NCBI GenBank assembly: GCA_965214125.1
Contig: CBDCBA010000027.1
Coordinates: 248,001-312,000 of the forward strand
Length of the DNA stretch: 64,000 nucleotides
Source of the DNA: CBDCBA01 sp965214125
Lineage (GTDB): Bacteria > Planctomycetota > Phycisphaerae > Tepidisphaerales > Tepidisphaeraceae
Reading direction: 5' to 3'
The notes beneath the pieces were generated by a model, which was not told the origin of the DNA, did not search any database, and worked only from the letters and a program-made list of their open reading frames with translations. Position numbers and translations under genes: made by a program. Below are positions 9,557-17,906 of this stretch, piece after piece (positions within the stretch are counted from its first letter, which is position 1; each line of letters starts with the position of its first letter).

Positions 9557-10363
9557 ATGGAGAAGCGCGATGTCAACGGCTTTACCTGCACCTACGAGGA
9601 TGACGGCCCCGCGGGCGACGCCGCCGGGGCAACTGCAATCGTGCTCCTGCACGGGTTTCCGCTCGACAACCGTGTCTGGACTCAGGTTGCGCATCGACTG
9701 GCGGATCGCCACCGGGTGGTGAACGTCAACCTGCGTGGCTTCGGCACGCTCACGAGCGCTGAAGCCTTCACAATGAACTCGCTCGCCGAGGACGTGTACG
9801 CATTGCTTACCGACCTCGAGGCCCTGCCCTGCGTGTTGTGCGGGCTGTCGATGGGCGGGTACGTGGCGTTGTCATTCGCGAAGAGGTGGCCGAGCCACCT
9901 GGCGGGGCTGGCTTTAGTCGACACCCGCGCCGAGGCCGACGACGAGGCGGGCCGCGCCGCCCGGACGGCCACGCTCGACAGCGTGCGCAACCGCGGCACG
10001 CGCCCGTCGATCGACAAGATGCTGCCGAAGTTGCTTGCGCCCGGCGCCGACGATGACGTGCGCGAGTCGATCCTCCGCATGATGCTCGACGTGCCCGCCC
10101 GCACCTTCGAGCACGGCACGCGGGCGATGCGCGATCGCGAGGATCAGTCCGATCTGCTGGCCGAACTTGAGATGCCGACGGCGGTGGTCGTCGGCGAGCA
10201 CGATGCCATCACCCCGCCCGCCACCGCCCGGCGGATGGTGGCGGCGATTCCCGGAGCGGAGCTCACCGTCGTTCCCGACGCCGGGCACCTGAGCCCGATG
10301 GACAATCCGGACGCCGTCGCCGAAGCAATCGGCCCGCTCGCGCGCAAGACGTTGAGCAGCTAG
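9557..10363 (+). CDS. alpha/beta hydrolase
   Basis: A 268-residue alpha/beta-hydrolase-fold protein. The oxyanion motif is LLHGFPLDNRVW (about residue 28), the nucleophile elbow is GLSMGGY, the acid is probably the Asp in VVGEHDAITPP, and the catalytic His is in PDAGHLSPMDNP. The overall pattern resembles BioH, 3-oxoadipate enol-lactonase and small esterases. The substrate cannot be assigned. The ATG at 9557 (MEKRDVNG) is preferred; the frame is open further upstream but that part overlaps the divergent promoter region. Confidence 0.85.
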   Translation: MEKRDVNGFTCTYEDDGPAGDAAGATAIVLLHGFPLDNRVWTQVAHRLADRHRVVNVNLRGFGTLTSAEAFTMNSLAEDVYALLTDLEALPCVLCGLSMGGYVALSFAKRWPSHLAGLALVDTRAEADDEAGRAARTATLDSVRNRGTRPSIDKMLPKLLAPGADDDVRESILRMMLDVPARTFEHGTRAMRDREDQSDLLAELEMPTAVVVGEHDAITPPATARRMVAAIPGAELTVVPDAGHLSPMDNPDAVAEAIGPLARKTLSS

Positions 10364-10382
10364 CGACGATCGCGTCGCCTAC
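10363..10382. repeat. single GTAG hairpin between convergent genes
   Basis: On the minus strand it reads GTAG followed by GCGACG-CGAT-CGTCGC, a 6-bp stem with a 4-base loop. It fills the whole gap between the hydrolase stop and the convergent coiled-coil gene, and its GTAG contains that gene's TAG stop. It fits the GTAG-hairpin plan of the REP-like elements in this window but is the shortest example. Confidence 0.5.
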
Positions 10383-11416
10383 ATCACGCCGGTCTGGCGC
10401 AGATAGAGCACGCCCACGGCGGCGACGGCACCGATCGACAGGAACGCCAGCAGCAGGCAGACCATCAGCAGCCAACCCTGCGTGCGGGTGCGCCGGTTCA
10501 GGTCTTGTTGGAGGCGCTCCGTCCGCTCGTCAATCGCGGCCTGAAGCTTGGCGACGATCTCGCCCTGCTGTGACGACTGGTCGCTGACCCGACGAATGGC
10601 GCCGGCCACGCTGCCGAGGTTGTCGGCGATTGCCTGGTCGCTCTCGCGCATCCGATCGAGGCGGCCCTGGAACTCGTCCATGTCGCGCTGCTGGCCGCGC
10701 GAGTCCTTGCCCATCGAGCCGAGCAGGTCGTTGAGCTTGTTCGACTGATCGGTCTGCCCCTTGATCTGGTCGCGCAACGCCTTGACGCTGTCGGCCTGCT
10801 GGCGGAGGGCCTCGCCCTGGAGCTTCAGGTTCTCGCCGGCCAAGTCGTTGCTGCGGGCGAGCTGCTGGTTGTTCTGCTTGAACTGCTCCTCGAACCGCTC
10901 GGCGCTGCGGGCGTTCTGCTCGGCGACGACAGGCAGGAACTTGAGTTGCTCGAGCAAATCGCCCTGCCGCTCAACGCTGTCCACGAGCCCGTCGCGGATG
11001 TCCGCCATCAGGTCCGACAGGTGGTCGAAGCCGCGCCGCATGCTATTTACAGCGGCGTCGCGCTGGTAGGCGCGGCGGGCGAAGGGACGCAGGACGCCCG
11101 GCTTGCTGCCGTACTCGACGAGGCCGGTGCGGTTGTCCTGGCTCTTGCCGCCCCCGCCGAAGAGCTTGGTCATCAGGCCCGGCTCCGCGTGGATGGCTGG
11201 TTGAGGGACAATGCCGTTCTGTGGGCGATCGGGCCCGACGGCCTCGATGAGATTCGTCGGCTCCGTCACGCCGGGCTCGGCGGGAACCGAGGCGTCCGAC
11301 GAGGGCGCGGGCTCATCGTCGAGGATGAAGTATTCGATTCGCACCGGCTCTTCGTGGGTGCGACGCGACTTGCGGCTAGGCTTACGCTTGGACTTTCGGT
11401 TGGCTACGGCTGGCAT
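10379..11416 (-). CDS. coiled-coil membrane-anchored protein of unknown function
   Basis: A 345-residue protein. The N terminus is Lys/Arg-rich (about residues 1-22, with repeated KSKRKPSRKSRR-like charge). An acidic, proline-rich linker follows. From about residue 140 to 310 there is long helical coiled coil with many Gln and charged residues (VEQNARSAERFEEQFKQNN). One membrane helix closes the protein near the C terminus (WLLMVCLLLAFLSIGAVAAVGVLYL). There is no cleavable signal, so it is probably tail-anchored with the coil in the cytoplasm. The coil is reminiscent of methyl-accepting or septum-associated coils but has no recognisable domain. The start ATG 11416 is followed by the basic region. 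It is divergent from the BtuF-like gene. Confidence 0.75.
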   Translation of the reverse strand: MPAVANRKSKRKPSRKSRRTHEEPVRIEYFILDDEPAPSSDASVPAEPGVTEPTNLIEAVGPDRPQNGIVPQPAIHAEPGLMTKLFGGGGKSQDNRTGLVEYGSKPGVLRPFARRAYQRDAAVNSMRRGFDHLSDLMADIRDGLVDSVERQGDLLEQLKFLPVVAEQNARSAERFEEQFKQNNQQLARSNDLAGENLKLQGEALRQQADSVKALRDQIKGQTDQSNKLNDLLGSMGKDSRGQQRDMDEFQGRLDRMRESDQAIADNLGSVAGAIRRVSDQSSQQGEIVAKLQAAIDERTERLQQDLNRRTRTQGWLLMVCLLLAFLSIGAVAAVGVLYLRQTGVM

Positions 11417-11453
11417 GATGTTACCTCGCAGTTGAAGCGCGACCAATCTTCCT

Positions 11454-12329
11454 ATGACCGGCCATCACCACGTTCATCGGCACTTGCTCGCGGTTCTCGC
11501 CGCTTTTATTGGAACGGCTTGCCTCGCCGGTTGCAACGAGGCCAACCCGCCGGCGAGCCAAAGCGATACGACGCCTCGCGTTGCCTCGCTTTCGCCCGCC
11601 GCGACCGACCTGCTGCTGGGCATGGGCGCGGGCGATCGGCTCGTCGCCGCGAGCAACTACGACGCCGATCCGCGCGTCGCCGATTTGCCGCGCGTGGGAG
11701 ATTACCAGGCCTTCGACTGGGAACAACTCGCCGACGTGCAGCCGACCGTGATCGTGGTGCAGGTCGGCGCCAACCGGCTTCCCCCCGGCGCGGCCGACAA
11801 GGCAAAGCGGCTGGGGGCACGCTTCGTCAACGCGAAGATCGACCGCCTCGCCGATATCCGCCGCGTGCTGGGCGAACTTGCAACCGTGGCGGGAGTTGAT
11901 GCCGACGCCGCCGTGGAACGGTTCGACGAGTCCCTGGGCGCTCCCGCCGGCGCGAACGGACGGCCGCGCGTGCTCGTGCTACTCAACACCGACCTGACCT
12001 TCTCCGCCGGCCGGGGCAACTACATTGACGACCTGATCGAGCACGTCGGCGGCCAGAACGCGCTTGGCAACGACTTCGCCGCCTGGCCTCAACTGGACCG
12101 GGAAACGCTCGTGTCGCTCGCGCCGGCGGCGGTCGTGCTCCTGCTCCCCGGCGCTACCGACGCCACGATTGCCGAGGCGAGGGCGAACTGGCGGCAACTG
12201 GCCGGCACCGCGCTGCCGCCGTGGGAGGCGGTCACGGTTGTGACCGACGACTACGCGATGGTGCCCGGCTGGCGCGTCGTCGAGCTGGCGGAGCGGCTTC
12301 GGGCCGCGCTGGGCGAGGCCGGCGTGTAG
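11454..12329 (+). CDS. BtuF-like ABC transporter substrate-binding lipoprotein
   Basis: A 291-residue protein with a lipoprotein signal (lipobox LAGC, Cys about 26) followed by the type III (helical-backbone) binding-protein fold. The opening motif RVASLSPAATDLLLGMGAGD and the later DWEQLADVQPTVIVV closely follow the BtuF/FhuD/HemT pattern. The likely ligand is cobalamin or another corrinoid, haem or a siderophore. It is followed by a FecCD-type permease and an ATPase, giving a complete importer. I see no room for, and no trace of, a cobalamin riboswitch in the 37-base divergent gap. Confidence 0.85.
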   Translation: MTGHHHVHRHLLAVLAAFIGTACLAGCNEANPPASQSDTTPRVASLSPAATDLLLGMGAGDRLVAASNYDADPRVADLPRVGDYQAFDWEQLADVQPTVIVVQVGANRLPPGAADKAKRLGARFVNAKIDRLADIRRVLGELATVAGVDADAAVERFDESLGAPAGANGRPRVLVLLNTDLTFSAGRGNYIDDLIEHVGGQNALGNDFAAWPQLDRETLVSLAPAAVVLLLPGATDATIAEARANWRQLAGTALPPWEAVTVVTDDYAMVPGWRVVELAERLRAALGEAGV

Positions 12330-12340
12330 AGTGCCCGCCC

Positions 12341-13339
12341 GTGCGCCCGCTGACGCCGACTCGCCTTCTCCTGCTCTGGCTCGCCTGCCTTGCCACGTTG
12401 GCGGCGGCGATCCTGCTCGCGACCGCCGTCGGCACGACCGGCGGGCTGGGTTGGCCGTCGACTGACAGCTTCGCGTTCGCGCTCCGCCGAGATCGCGCTG
12501 CCGCGGGTGTTCTGGCCGGCGCGGGCCTGGCGATGGCGGGTGTAGCGTATCAAGCCGTGCTGCGGAACCCGCTGGCCGACCCGTACCTGCTCGGCGCCAG
12601 CGGCGGCGCGGCGTTGGCGGCCTTCGCCTGGACGCTTCCGCCGGTCGTCCTGACGCTGCCGGCCGTTTTCGTCGCCGCGGGACAGCAGGTGGCTGCCTTC
12701 GTCGGCGCGGGCGCGGCCGTAGGGATCGTCCTCGTGCTTGCCGCCGGCCGTGGGCGCTTGGAGCCGACGAGGGCGTTGTTGATCGGCGTGGTGGTCGGCG
12801 TCGTCTGCGGCGGGCTGTTCGCGCTGCTGGTAGAACTCTTCCGCGAGCCCGGCGGCGGTGCGTTGAGCTTTCTCTTCGGCCGCGTGCCCGACCCGACGCG
12901 GCTGGAACTCGCGATGCTCGCGGGCGTCGTTGGGCTGGCCGGCCTCGCCCTGGCGGCAATGGGTGGGCCACTGGCGACGCTCGGACTCGATGAACTCGAG
13001 GCGAGCGCGTTTGGGGTGAACGTGAACCGCGCTCGCTGGCTGGCGATCGGCCTGGGCAGTCTGCTCGCGGCGACGGCGACGGCCGTGTGCGGGCCGATCG
13101 GGTTCGTTGGCCTGATGGGGCCGCACCTGGGGCGGTTGGTCGTCGGTGCTGACCCGCGGCGCCTGCTGCCGGTGGCCGCGGTGGCCGGCGGGCTGCTGCT
13201 GTGCCTCGCCGACGCCGCCGCCCGCTGGGGCGTGCGCGAGGTGGGTACGGTCCTGCCCGCCGGCGTGCTGACGAACCTGATGGGCGGGCCGTTCTTTCTG
13301 CTGCTGCTTTACGGCCGGCGCGGCCGGGTGGCGGCGTGA
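12341..13339 (+). CDS. FecCD/BtuC-type ABC transporter permease
   Basis: A 332-residue, highly hydrophobic protein with about ten membrane helices. Family landmarks are RDRAAAGVLAGAGLAMAGVAYQAVLRNPLADPYLLG near the N terminus and GPIGFVGLMGPHLGRLVVGADPRRLLP at about residues 250-276 (the ATPase-coupling region). It starts at GTG 12341, 11 bases after the binding-protein stop; a longer reading frame overlaps that gene and is rejected. Its stop overlaps the GTG start of the ATPase gene by 4 bases. Confidence 0.92.
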   Translation: MRPLTPTRLLLLWLACLATLAAAILLATAVGTTGGLGWPSTDSFAFALRRDRAAAGVLAGAGLAMAGVAYQAVLRNPLADPYLLGASGGAALAAFAWTLPPVVLTLPAVFVAAGQQVAAFVGAGAAVGIVLVLAAGRGRLEPTRALLIGVVVGVVCGGLFALLVELFREPGGGALSFLFGRVPDPTRLELAMLAGVVGLAGLALAAMGGPLATLGLDELEASAFGVNVNRARWLAIGLGSLLAATATAVCGPIGFVGLMGPHLGRLVVGADPRRLLPVAAVAGGLLLCLADAAARWGVREVGTVLPAGVLTNLMGGPFFLLLLYGRRGRVAA

Positions 13340-14115
13340 GCGTGCTCGAAGTCGCCAACCTCTCGCATACCTACCGCAGCACGGCCACGCCTGCCTTGGA
13401 GGATATCTCGTTCGATGCCGACGCCGGCGAGGTGCTTTGCCTCGTCGGCCCGAACGGCGCCGGCAAGAGCACGCTGCTGCGCTCGTTGCTGACACCGGCG
13501 AGCGCGGGAACGGTCACTTGGTTCGGCCAACCTCTCGCTAGCTGGCGGCGGCGCGAACTGGCCCGGCGGGTGGCGTTTCTTCCGCAGAATCCGGCGGCGT
13601 TGACGGGGATGCGCGTCGGCGATGTCCTTGCGAGCGGCCGCGTGCCGCACTGGTCGGCGTTCGGAGTCGAGTCGGGCGCGGACCGCTCGGCCGTTCACGC
13701 CGTGGCCGAGGCGTTGGACGTCGCCGCGTGGCTCGACCGCCCGCTCGACACGCTCAGCGGCGGGCAACGCCAGCGCGTGTTCCTGGGCCGATGCCTGGCG
13801 CAGCTCGACACGTCGCAACCAGGCGCGGTCCTGCTCGACGAGCCCGACGCCCACCTCGACCTCGCCCGCGTGACTGAGCTTCGCCGCCTGGTGCGCTCGC
13901 TCGCGGACGATCGCGGGTTGCTCGTGGTGGTCGCAAGTCACGACCTGAACATCGCCGCACGCACGGCGGACCGGATGGCACTGCTGTCGAACGGGCGTCT
14001 CGCCGCGTTCGGCGTCCCCGCCGAGGTGCTTCGCCCGAACGTGCTACACGAGGCGTACGGCGTGGAGGTGGCCGTTCACGAAACGCCCGATGGGCCGATC
14101 GTCACGACCCGCTGA
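13336..14115 (+). CDS. BtuD/FecE-type ABC transporter ATP-binding protein
   Basis: A 259-residue ATPase of the iron-chelate/vitamin B12 importer class. Walker A is GPNGAGKST, the signature is LSGGQRQR, Walker B is AVLLDEPDAHLD and the switch His is in VVASHDLN. It starts at a GTG overlapping the permease stop (GTGA), so permease and ATPase are translationally coupled. Its last 14 bases overlap the 3-prime end of the convergent gene at 14102. Confidence 0.93.
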   Translation: MSVLEVANLSHTYRSTATPALEDISFDADAGEVLCLVGPNGAGKSTLLRSLLTPASAGTVTWFGQPLASWRRRELARRVAFLPQNPAALTGMRVGDVLASGRVPHWSAFGVESGADRSAVHAVAEALDVAAWLDRPLDTLSGGQRQRVFLGRCLAQLDTSQPGAVLLDEPDAHLDLARVTELRRLVRSLADDRGLLVVVASHDLNIAARTADRMALLSNGRLAAFGVPAEVLRPNVLHEAYGVEVAVHETPDGPIVTTR

Positions 14116-15619
14116 CCTCGCCGCGCACGCGCTGGATCAGATCCTTCAGCACGCTCGGTGGTTGAACGAGGTAGAACAGCTCGCGGTCGAACAGCACCGC
14201 CTCCTCCGCCAGACGCCGCTCGGCCTCGCGCTCCTCAGCCCGCCAACGCTGGTAGTCGGTGTCGTCCTCCCGCGCGGTGGCGAGGGCGGCGTGCATCTGC
14301 CGAAAGATCGCGCGGCGTTGCTTGAAGCCTGACGCGGCGTTGATGCGATCGAGCCAGCGCTGCTTCGCATCGCCGAGTACGCGATGCCGCAGCCGGTGGC
14401 CGCGGCTGACGATGCAGGGCGGGCAGACCCGCTCGCGATCGGCGGCGTTCGGGTGGAACAGCGTGGCCGTTGAGACCGCAAACGTCGGCGGCTTCAGGCC
14501 GAAGTAAGTTTCGATCACGCGGTCAGCCACCTGGTCGTAGTGCCCGCCGCCGATGCCGTGGACGAACAGGTCGCCCAGGCACAGCCGCGCGAACGTGGTC
14601 AGTGACAGCGCCCGGCTCGACAGCCGCAGGCGCCGGCGGCGCAGGTGTGCCAGCAGCGCATCCGCGTCACCGTTGAGGTCGAACCCGGCAAGCACGCGAC
14701 GCCCGCGCCCCCGCGACACCGTCGCCCGCACGCGCGTGCCGGCGTCGAGGTCATCAAGCCAGAACGGGAGTTCGACCTCGCCATCGCCGACCACAAGGTT
14801 CGGCATCGGCCGCTCGGGGTCATCGATGCCCGCGTCGGCGCGGTGTTGATCCAGGGCGGCGTTGTAGGCGGCAACGAACCGGTCGGCGTCGCAAGCCAGG
14901 TGACGCACGAACCGCAGCCAGGGCGGCGACATCGCTAGGCCGCTCATCGTGAAGAGCGCGTAGTCGAGCCCCAGTCCCCAATCGAGTTCGTGCTCGGCAT
15001 TGGCGAGCATGCTCGGCAAATCGAGCGGCGCGACGGCGTCGTGCTGGTCGATCACGAACGCCCGGCAGCGCCGCAGGAACTCGCCCAGGAGCGGGCCGAC
15101 CGCTCCATTCGCCTCGCCCGCGTCGGCGGCGTCGATGAGCGTCTGCAAGTGGGCCGGCGACGGTGGCTCGACGAGCCCCGTCCAGGGCCGGCCGTGCAGG
15201 CGCGGGTCGTCGGTGAAGTTCACCGCGAAGCCGGGCCATTTCAGTTTCAGGTGCTTTGGGGTATCCGTGTCGAGCGCGAGGTGGACGGCCGCGCCGTCGC
15301 AGGCGCGGGCGACGGCGTCGACCAGGACGTTCTTCACCCACACGCCGGGATGGTGCAGCTCGCTCTGGTGGCCGGTGAGAATCAGCGGCCGGTCCGTCGG
15401 CAGGTTGAGAAAGCGACGCGACTCGATTCGGAGCGCGGCCAGCGCGATTCCGTCGATCTCAAGCTTCGCCGAATCGAGAGCTGCCGCGTTGTCACGGGCG
15501 ATTTCGCCGAGCGTGTCGGCGTCGGGCCAGATCAGCAGCGCGCCGGCGTGCTTGGGCGCCGCCCACTCGCCGTAGCGTTGGCCGCGATCGCGGGCGACTT
15601 CGGCGGGGGCGTGGCTCAC
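14102..15619 (-). CDS. uncharacterised conserved protein, weakly BshC-like
   Basis: A 505-residue soluble protein with no signal peptide. Two blocks look conserved: PLILTGHQSELHHPGVWVKN at about residue 80, and VHGIGGGHYDQVADRVIETYFG at about residue 355, followed by VSTATLFHPN. The first recalls the TGQQ-x-GLFxGPxY motif of BshC, the last enzyme of bacillithiol synthesis, but the rest is not clearly BshC. A CPPC pair (VCPPCIVSRGH) follows. I cannot assign a function; the acid/amine ligation chemistry of BshC is only an analogy. The GT2 gene 3-prime end lies 48 bases upstream on the same strand. Confidence 0.7.
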   Translation of the reverse strand: MSHAPAEVARDRGQRYGEWAAPKHAGALLIWPDADTLGEIARDNAAALDSAKLEIDGIALAALRIESRRFLNLPTDRPLILTGHQSELHHPGVWVKNVLVDAVARACDGAAVHLALDTDTPKHLKLKWPGFAVNFTDDPRLHGRPWTGLVEPPSPAHLQTLIDAADAGEANGAVGPLLGEFLRRCRAFVIDQHDAVAPLDLPSMLANAEHELDWGLGLDYALFTMSGLAMSPPWLRFVRHLACDADRFVAAYNAALDQHRADAGIDDPERPMPNLVVGDGEVELPFWLDDLDAGTRVRATVSRGRGRRVLAGFDLNGDADALLAHLRRRRLRLSSRALSLTTFARLCLGDLFVHGIGGGHYDQVADRVIETYFGLKPPTFAVSTATLFHPNAADRERVCPPCIVSRGHRLRHRVLGDAKQRWLDRINAASGFKQRRAIFRQMHAALATAREDDTDYQRWRAEEREAERRLAEEAVLFDRELFYLVQPPSVLKDLIQRVRGEVSGS

Positions 15620-15667
15620 GCGGCAACTCCTGCGAACAAGGCGGCAACGACCCTCACCACGGACCCC

Positions 15668-16648
15668 TCAACACGGCACCGCGGCGGCCGACTCCAACCC
15701 GCTGCGGAGCTGGTCGCGCAAATCGCCCGAAACCGTGTCCGGCAGCGCGTCGATCACGTCGCGCGCCACGCCCGCCGTCGCCTGCTTGAGCGGGCGAAGG
15801 TCGAGGTGGCACAGCTCGTCGCGCAGCACCTGGAGGTAGTGTTGCAACCGCGTTTGCGCCTTGTCGAGATCGCCCGCGCGCACGTCGTGGCCAAAGGTGC
15901 GGTTCGGATCGTTGTAAATGCGGCGAATGGGCAACTCCGCCACGCGCAGCCCCGCCGCGTACGCGCGGGGCCAAAGCTGCATCGGAAAGGCGTAGCCATG
16001 TTCGGTCAAGCCAAGGTCCACCGTCGGCCGCACCCGGTGCGCCTTGAACCCGCAGAAGGTGTCGGTCAGCGACCAGCCGAAGAGTTCGTTCACCGTCGCC
16101 GTCAAGATCAGGTTGACCGCCCGTCGCTCGGCCGGCGGGAGATCGCCATCGTCCTCGCCGGGCCTGCGCAGGTAGCGCGTGCCGCTGATCAGGTCGCAGT
16201 CGTCTCGCTCGATCGCCTCGACGAACGCGGGGATGCTCGCCGGGTCGTGCTGCTCGTCGCAGTCGAGGGTGATGACCCAGTCGTACCCGCGCGTGTCGGC
16301 CCAGGCGAAGGCGTCGATCAGGGCCTTGCCGTAACCGCCGTTGGTCGGGTGCGTCAGGACGTGGACCCCGTCATCGCCGGCGAGGCCTTCGAGCATGGCG
16401 GCGGTGCCGTCGGTGCTGGCGTCGTCGACGAACAGCACGTCGTAGTCGACGGCCGCCCGCAACTGGGGCAGGAACGTCGGCAGGTGCTCGATCTCGTTGA
16501 AGACCGGCACCGCGATCAGGATGCGCGGCGACGCGGCCGAGCGGCGGGTCAGGGGTACGTCTGCGGCCACGGGGCGATGGTAGCGGCGTGTTGAGATAAC
16601 GGTCAATGTACGCAACCGGGCCGCCCGCCGCGTCGACGGCGCCCGCAT
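15668..16648 (-). CDS. family 2 glycosyltransferase (dolichol-phosphate-mannose synthase type)
   Basis: A GT-A fold transferase: ILIAVPVFNEIEHLP, then VDDASTDGTAAML, the DxD-like LDCDEQHDPASIP and SGTRYLRRP. These are hallmarks of polyprenyl-phosphate sugar synthases and related GT2 enzymes that act at the cytoplasmic face of the membrane. The C-terminal 120 residues are helical without clear membrane spans. The ATG at 16648 overlaps the stop of the upstream TPR gene (TGATG). The first 40 residues are poorly conserved, so an internal GTG start is possible. Confidence 0.85.
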   Translation of the reverse strand: MRAPSTRRAARLRTLTVISTRRYHRPVAADVPLTRRSAASPRILIAVPVFNEIEHLPTFLPQLRAAVDYDVLFVDDASTDGTAAMLEGLAGDDGVHVLTHPTNGGYGKALIDAFAWADTRGYDWVITLDCDEQHDPASIPAFVEAIERDDCDLISGTRYLRRPGEDDGDLPPAERRAVNLILTATVNELFGWSLTDTFCGFKAHRVRPTVDLGLTEHGYAFPMQLWPRAYAAGLRVAELPIRRIYNDPNRTFGHDVRAGDLDKAQTRLQHYLQVLRDELCHLDLRPLKQATAGVARDVIDALPDTVSGDLRDQLRSGLESAAAVPC

Positions 16649-17721
16649 CACTCGAACAGGCCGGCCGACTCGAACTGCTCGAGCGCCTCACGCACGCGCG
16701 GCTGGTCGGGCTCGACGGACAGGCTGGTGCGCCAGGTGGCGAGGGCATCATCGCGTAGGCTCGTCTGAATGCGTCCGCCCGCCTGCCACTGCCGGATCAG
16801 GGCCGCTCCCTTGGCGTTGATGGCCGCCACGTACTGCGGGGCGAGGTCGAGCGAGCGGTCGTACCAACCGACGGCGACCGCGAAGCTGTCGCCCGCGTCG
16901 CCGGGCTGGCCGGTGGCAAGGTGCCCGTTGCCGATGGCCGCGTGGGCGTCGCCGGCGACCTTAAAGGATTGGGGCGTGCCCAACTCCGTCGCCGCCGCGT
17001 CCAACAGGCTGGCCGCCTCCGAGCCACGGCCTTGACGGGCGAGGTTCAGGCCCAGGGCGAGCCGTGTCTGGTCGCGCAGGCGAACCTGATCGTCACCGAC
17101 GAGTTCGAGCCCGCGCCGCAACGCCGATTCGCCCGCGTCGAGCCGACCGGTCGCCGTCAGGGCGCGGCCGTAGTTGATGGCGGCCTTGGCATCGCCCGGC
17201 CGGGCGGCGGCGCCGAGGGCGAGCAACTCCACCGCCGCCTCCGGGTCGTCCTGCGCCAGCAGAATGCGGCCGGCGCCGAGGTTGCCGTCGGGGTCCGCCG
17301 GGTCGATCGCCAGCCCGTTGCGGTAGCTGGCGAGGGCGGCGGTGAGCTTGTCCTGCATCTCCAGCACGCCGCCGAGCAGGAAGTGGCCGCGGGCGGTGCG
17401 GGGGTCGAGCGAGACGAGCCGCACGAAGAACCGCTCGGCCTCCGCGAGCTCGCCGCGCTCCTCGTAGAGCTCGCCCAGCGCCTGGTTGGCGAGGATCAGG
17501 CGGTCGTCCTGCTCGATCGCCTGGTTGAGCAGGCGCAGCGCGCGGTTGTTTTCGCCGATTTCGCGGGCGAGGATGCCCTCGACGTAGTAGCCGACGCCGC
17601 CTTCGGGCAGGGTGGCGTCGAGGTAGCGCGAGTTCGTCGAGGTTGGCGCGGCCGTCCCTGAGGAGCCGCATCCGCCGGCGGCGAGGAGCAGGGCCAGCGA
17701 TAGGAGCGTGAGGGACCGCAT
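16648..17721 (-). CDS. TPR-repeat lipoprotein
   Basis: A 357-residue protein. It starts with a lipoprotein signal (MRSLTLLSLALLLAAGGCGSS, Cys 19), which fixes the start at 17721 although the frame is open further upstream. Successive 34-residue TPR units cover about residues 45-330, for example LILANQALGELYEERGELAE and ARGHFLLGGVLEMQDKLTAAL. It is probably anchored in a membrane and acts as a protein-protein scaffold. It is translationally coupled to the downstream glycosyltransferase, suggesting a shared role in envelope glycan or protein modification. Confidence 0.85.
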   Translation of the reverse strand: MRSLTLLSLALLLAAGGCGSSGTAAPTSTNSRYLDATLPEGGVGYYVEGILAREIGENNRALRLLNQAIEQDDRLILANQALGELYEERGELAEAERFFVRLVSLDPRTARGHFLLGGVLEMQDKLTAALASYRNGLAIDPADPDGNLGAGRILLAQDDPEAAVELLALGAAARPGDAKAAINYGRALTATGRLDAGESALRRGLELVGDDQVRLRDQTRLALGLNLARQGRGSEAASLLDAAATELGTPQSFKVAGDAHAAIGNGHLATGQPGDAGDSFAVAVGWYDRSLDLAPQYVAAINAKGAALIRQWQAGGRIQTSLRDDALATWRTSLSVEPDQPRVREALEQFESAGLFE

Positions 17722-17804
17722 CGTTCTGAAACTTACCCGGTCAATCGCGCGACGCCAAAGTCGACCCCACCACCGCCCACCACCGCGCGCGTGAGAGTGT
17801 TGAG

Positions 17805-17889
17805 GTAGCCGCGTCGCCACGCGACGCGGGTCGGGATCGGGTGCCGCTTCACGGTCGAGCAGACCCGCGTCGCGTGGCGACGCGGCTAC
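17805..17889. repeat. GTAG/CTAC two-armed REP-like element
   Basis: GTAG plus the hairpin CCGCGTCGC-CAC-GCGACGCGG, a spacer of about 33 bases, the inverse hairpin CCGCGTCGC-GTG-GCGACGCGG and CTAC. The arms are near-perfect inverted copies. It lies between the M1 peptidase 3-prime end and the TPR lipoprotein start (same strand), in otherwise featureless sequence. Confidence 0.8.
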
Positions 17890-17906
17890 CTGTTGCTGTC
17901 GATGGC

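Noticed and set aside
11417..11453. Cobalamin riboswitch upstream of the BtuFCD-type genes
   Set aside because: The gap is only 37 bases and has no B12-box-like sequence.
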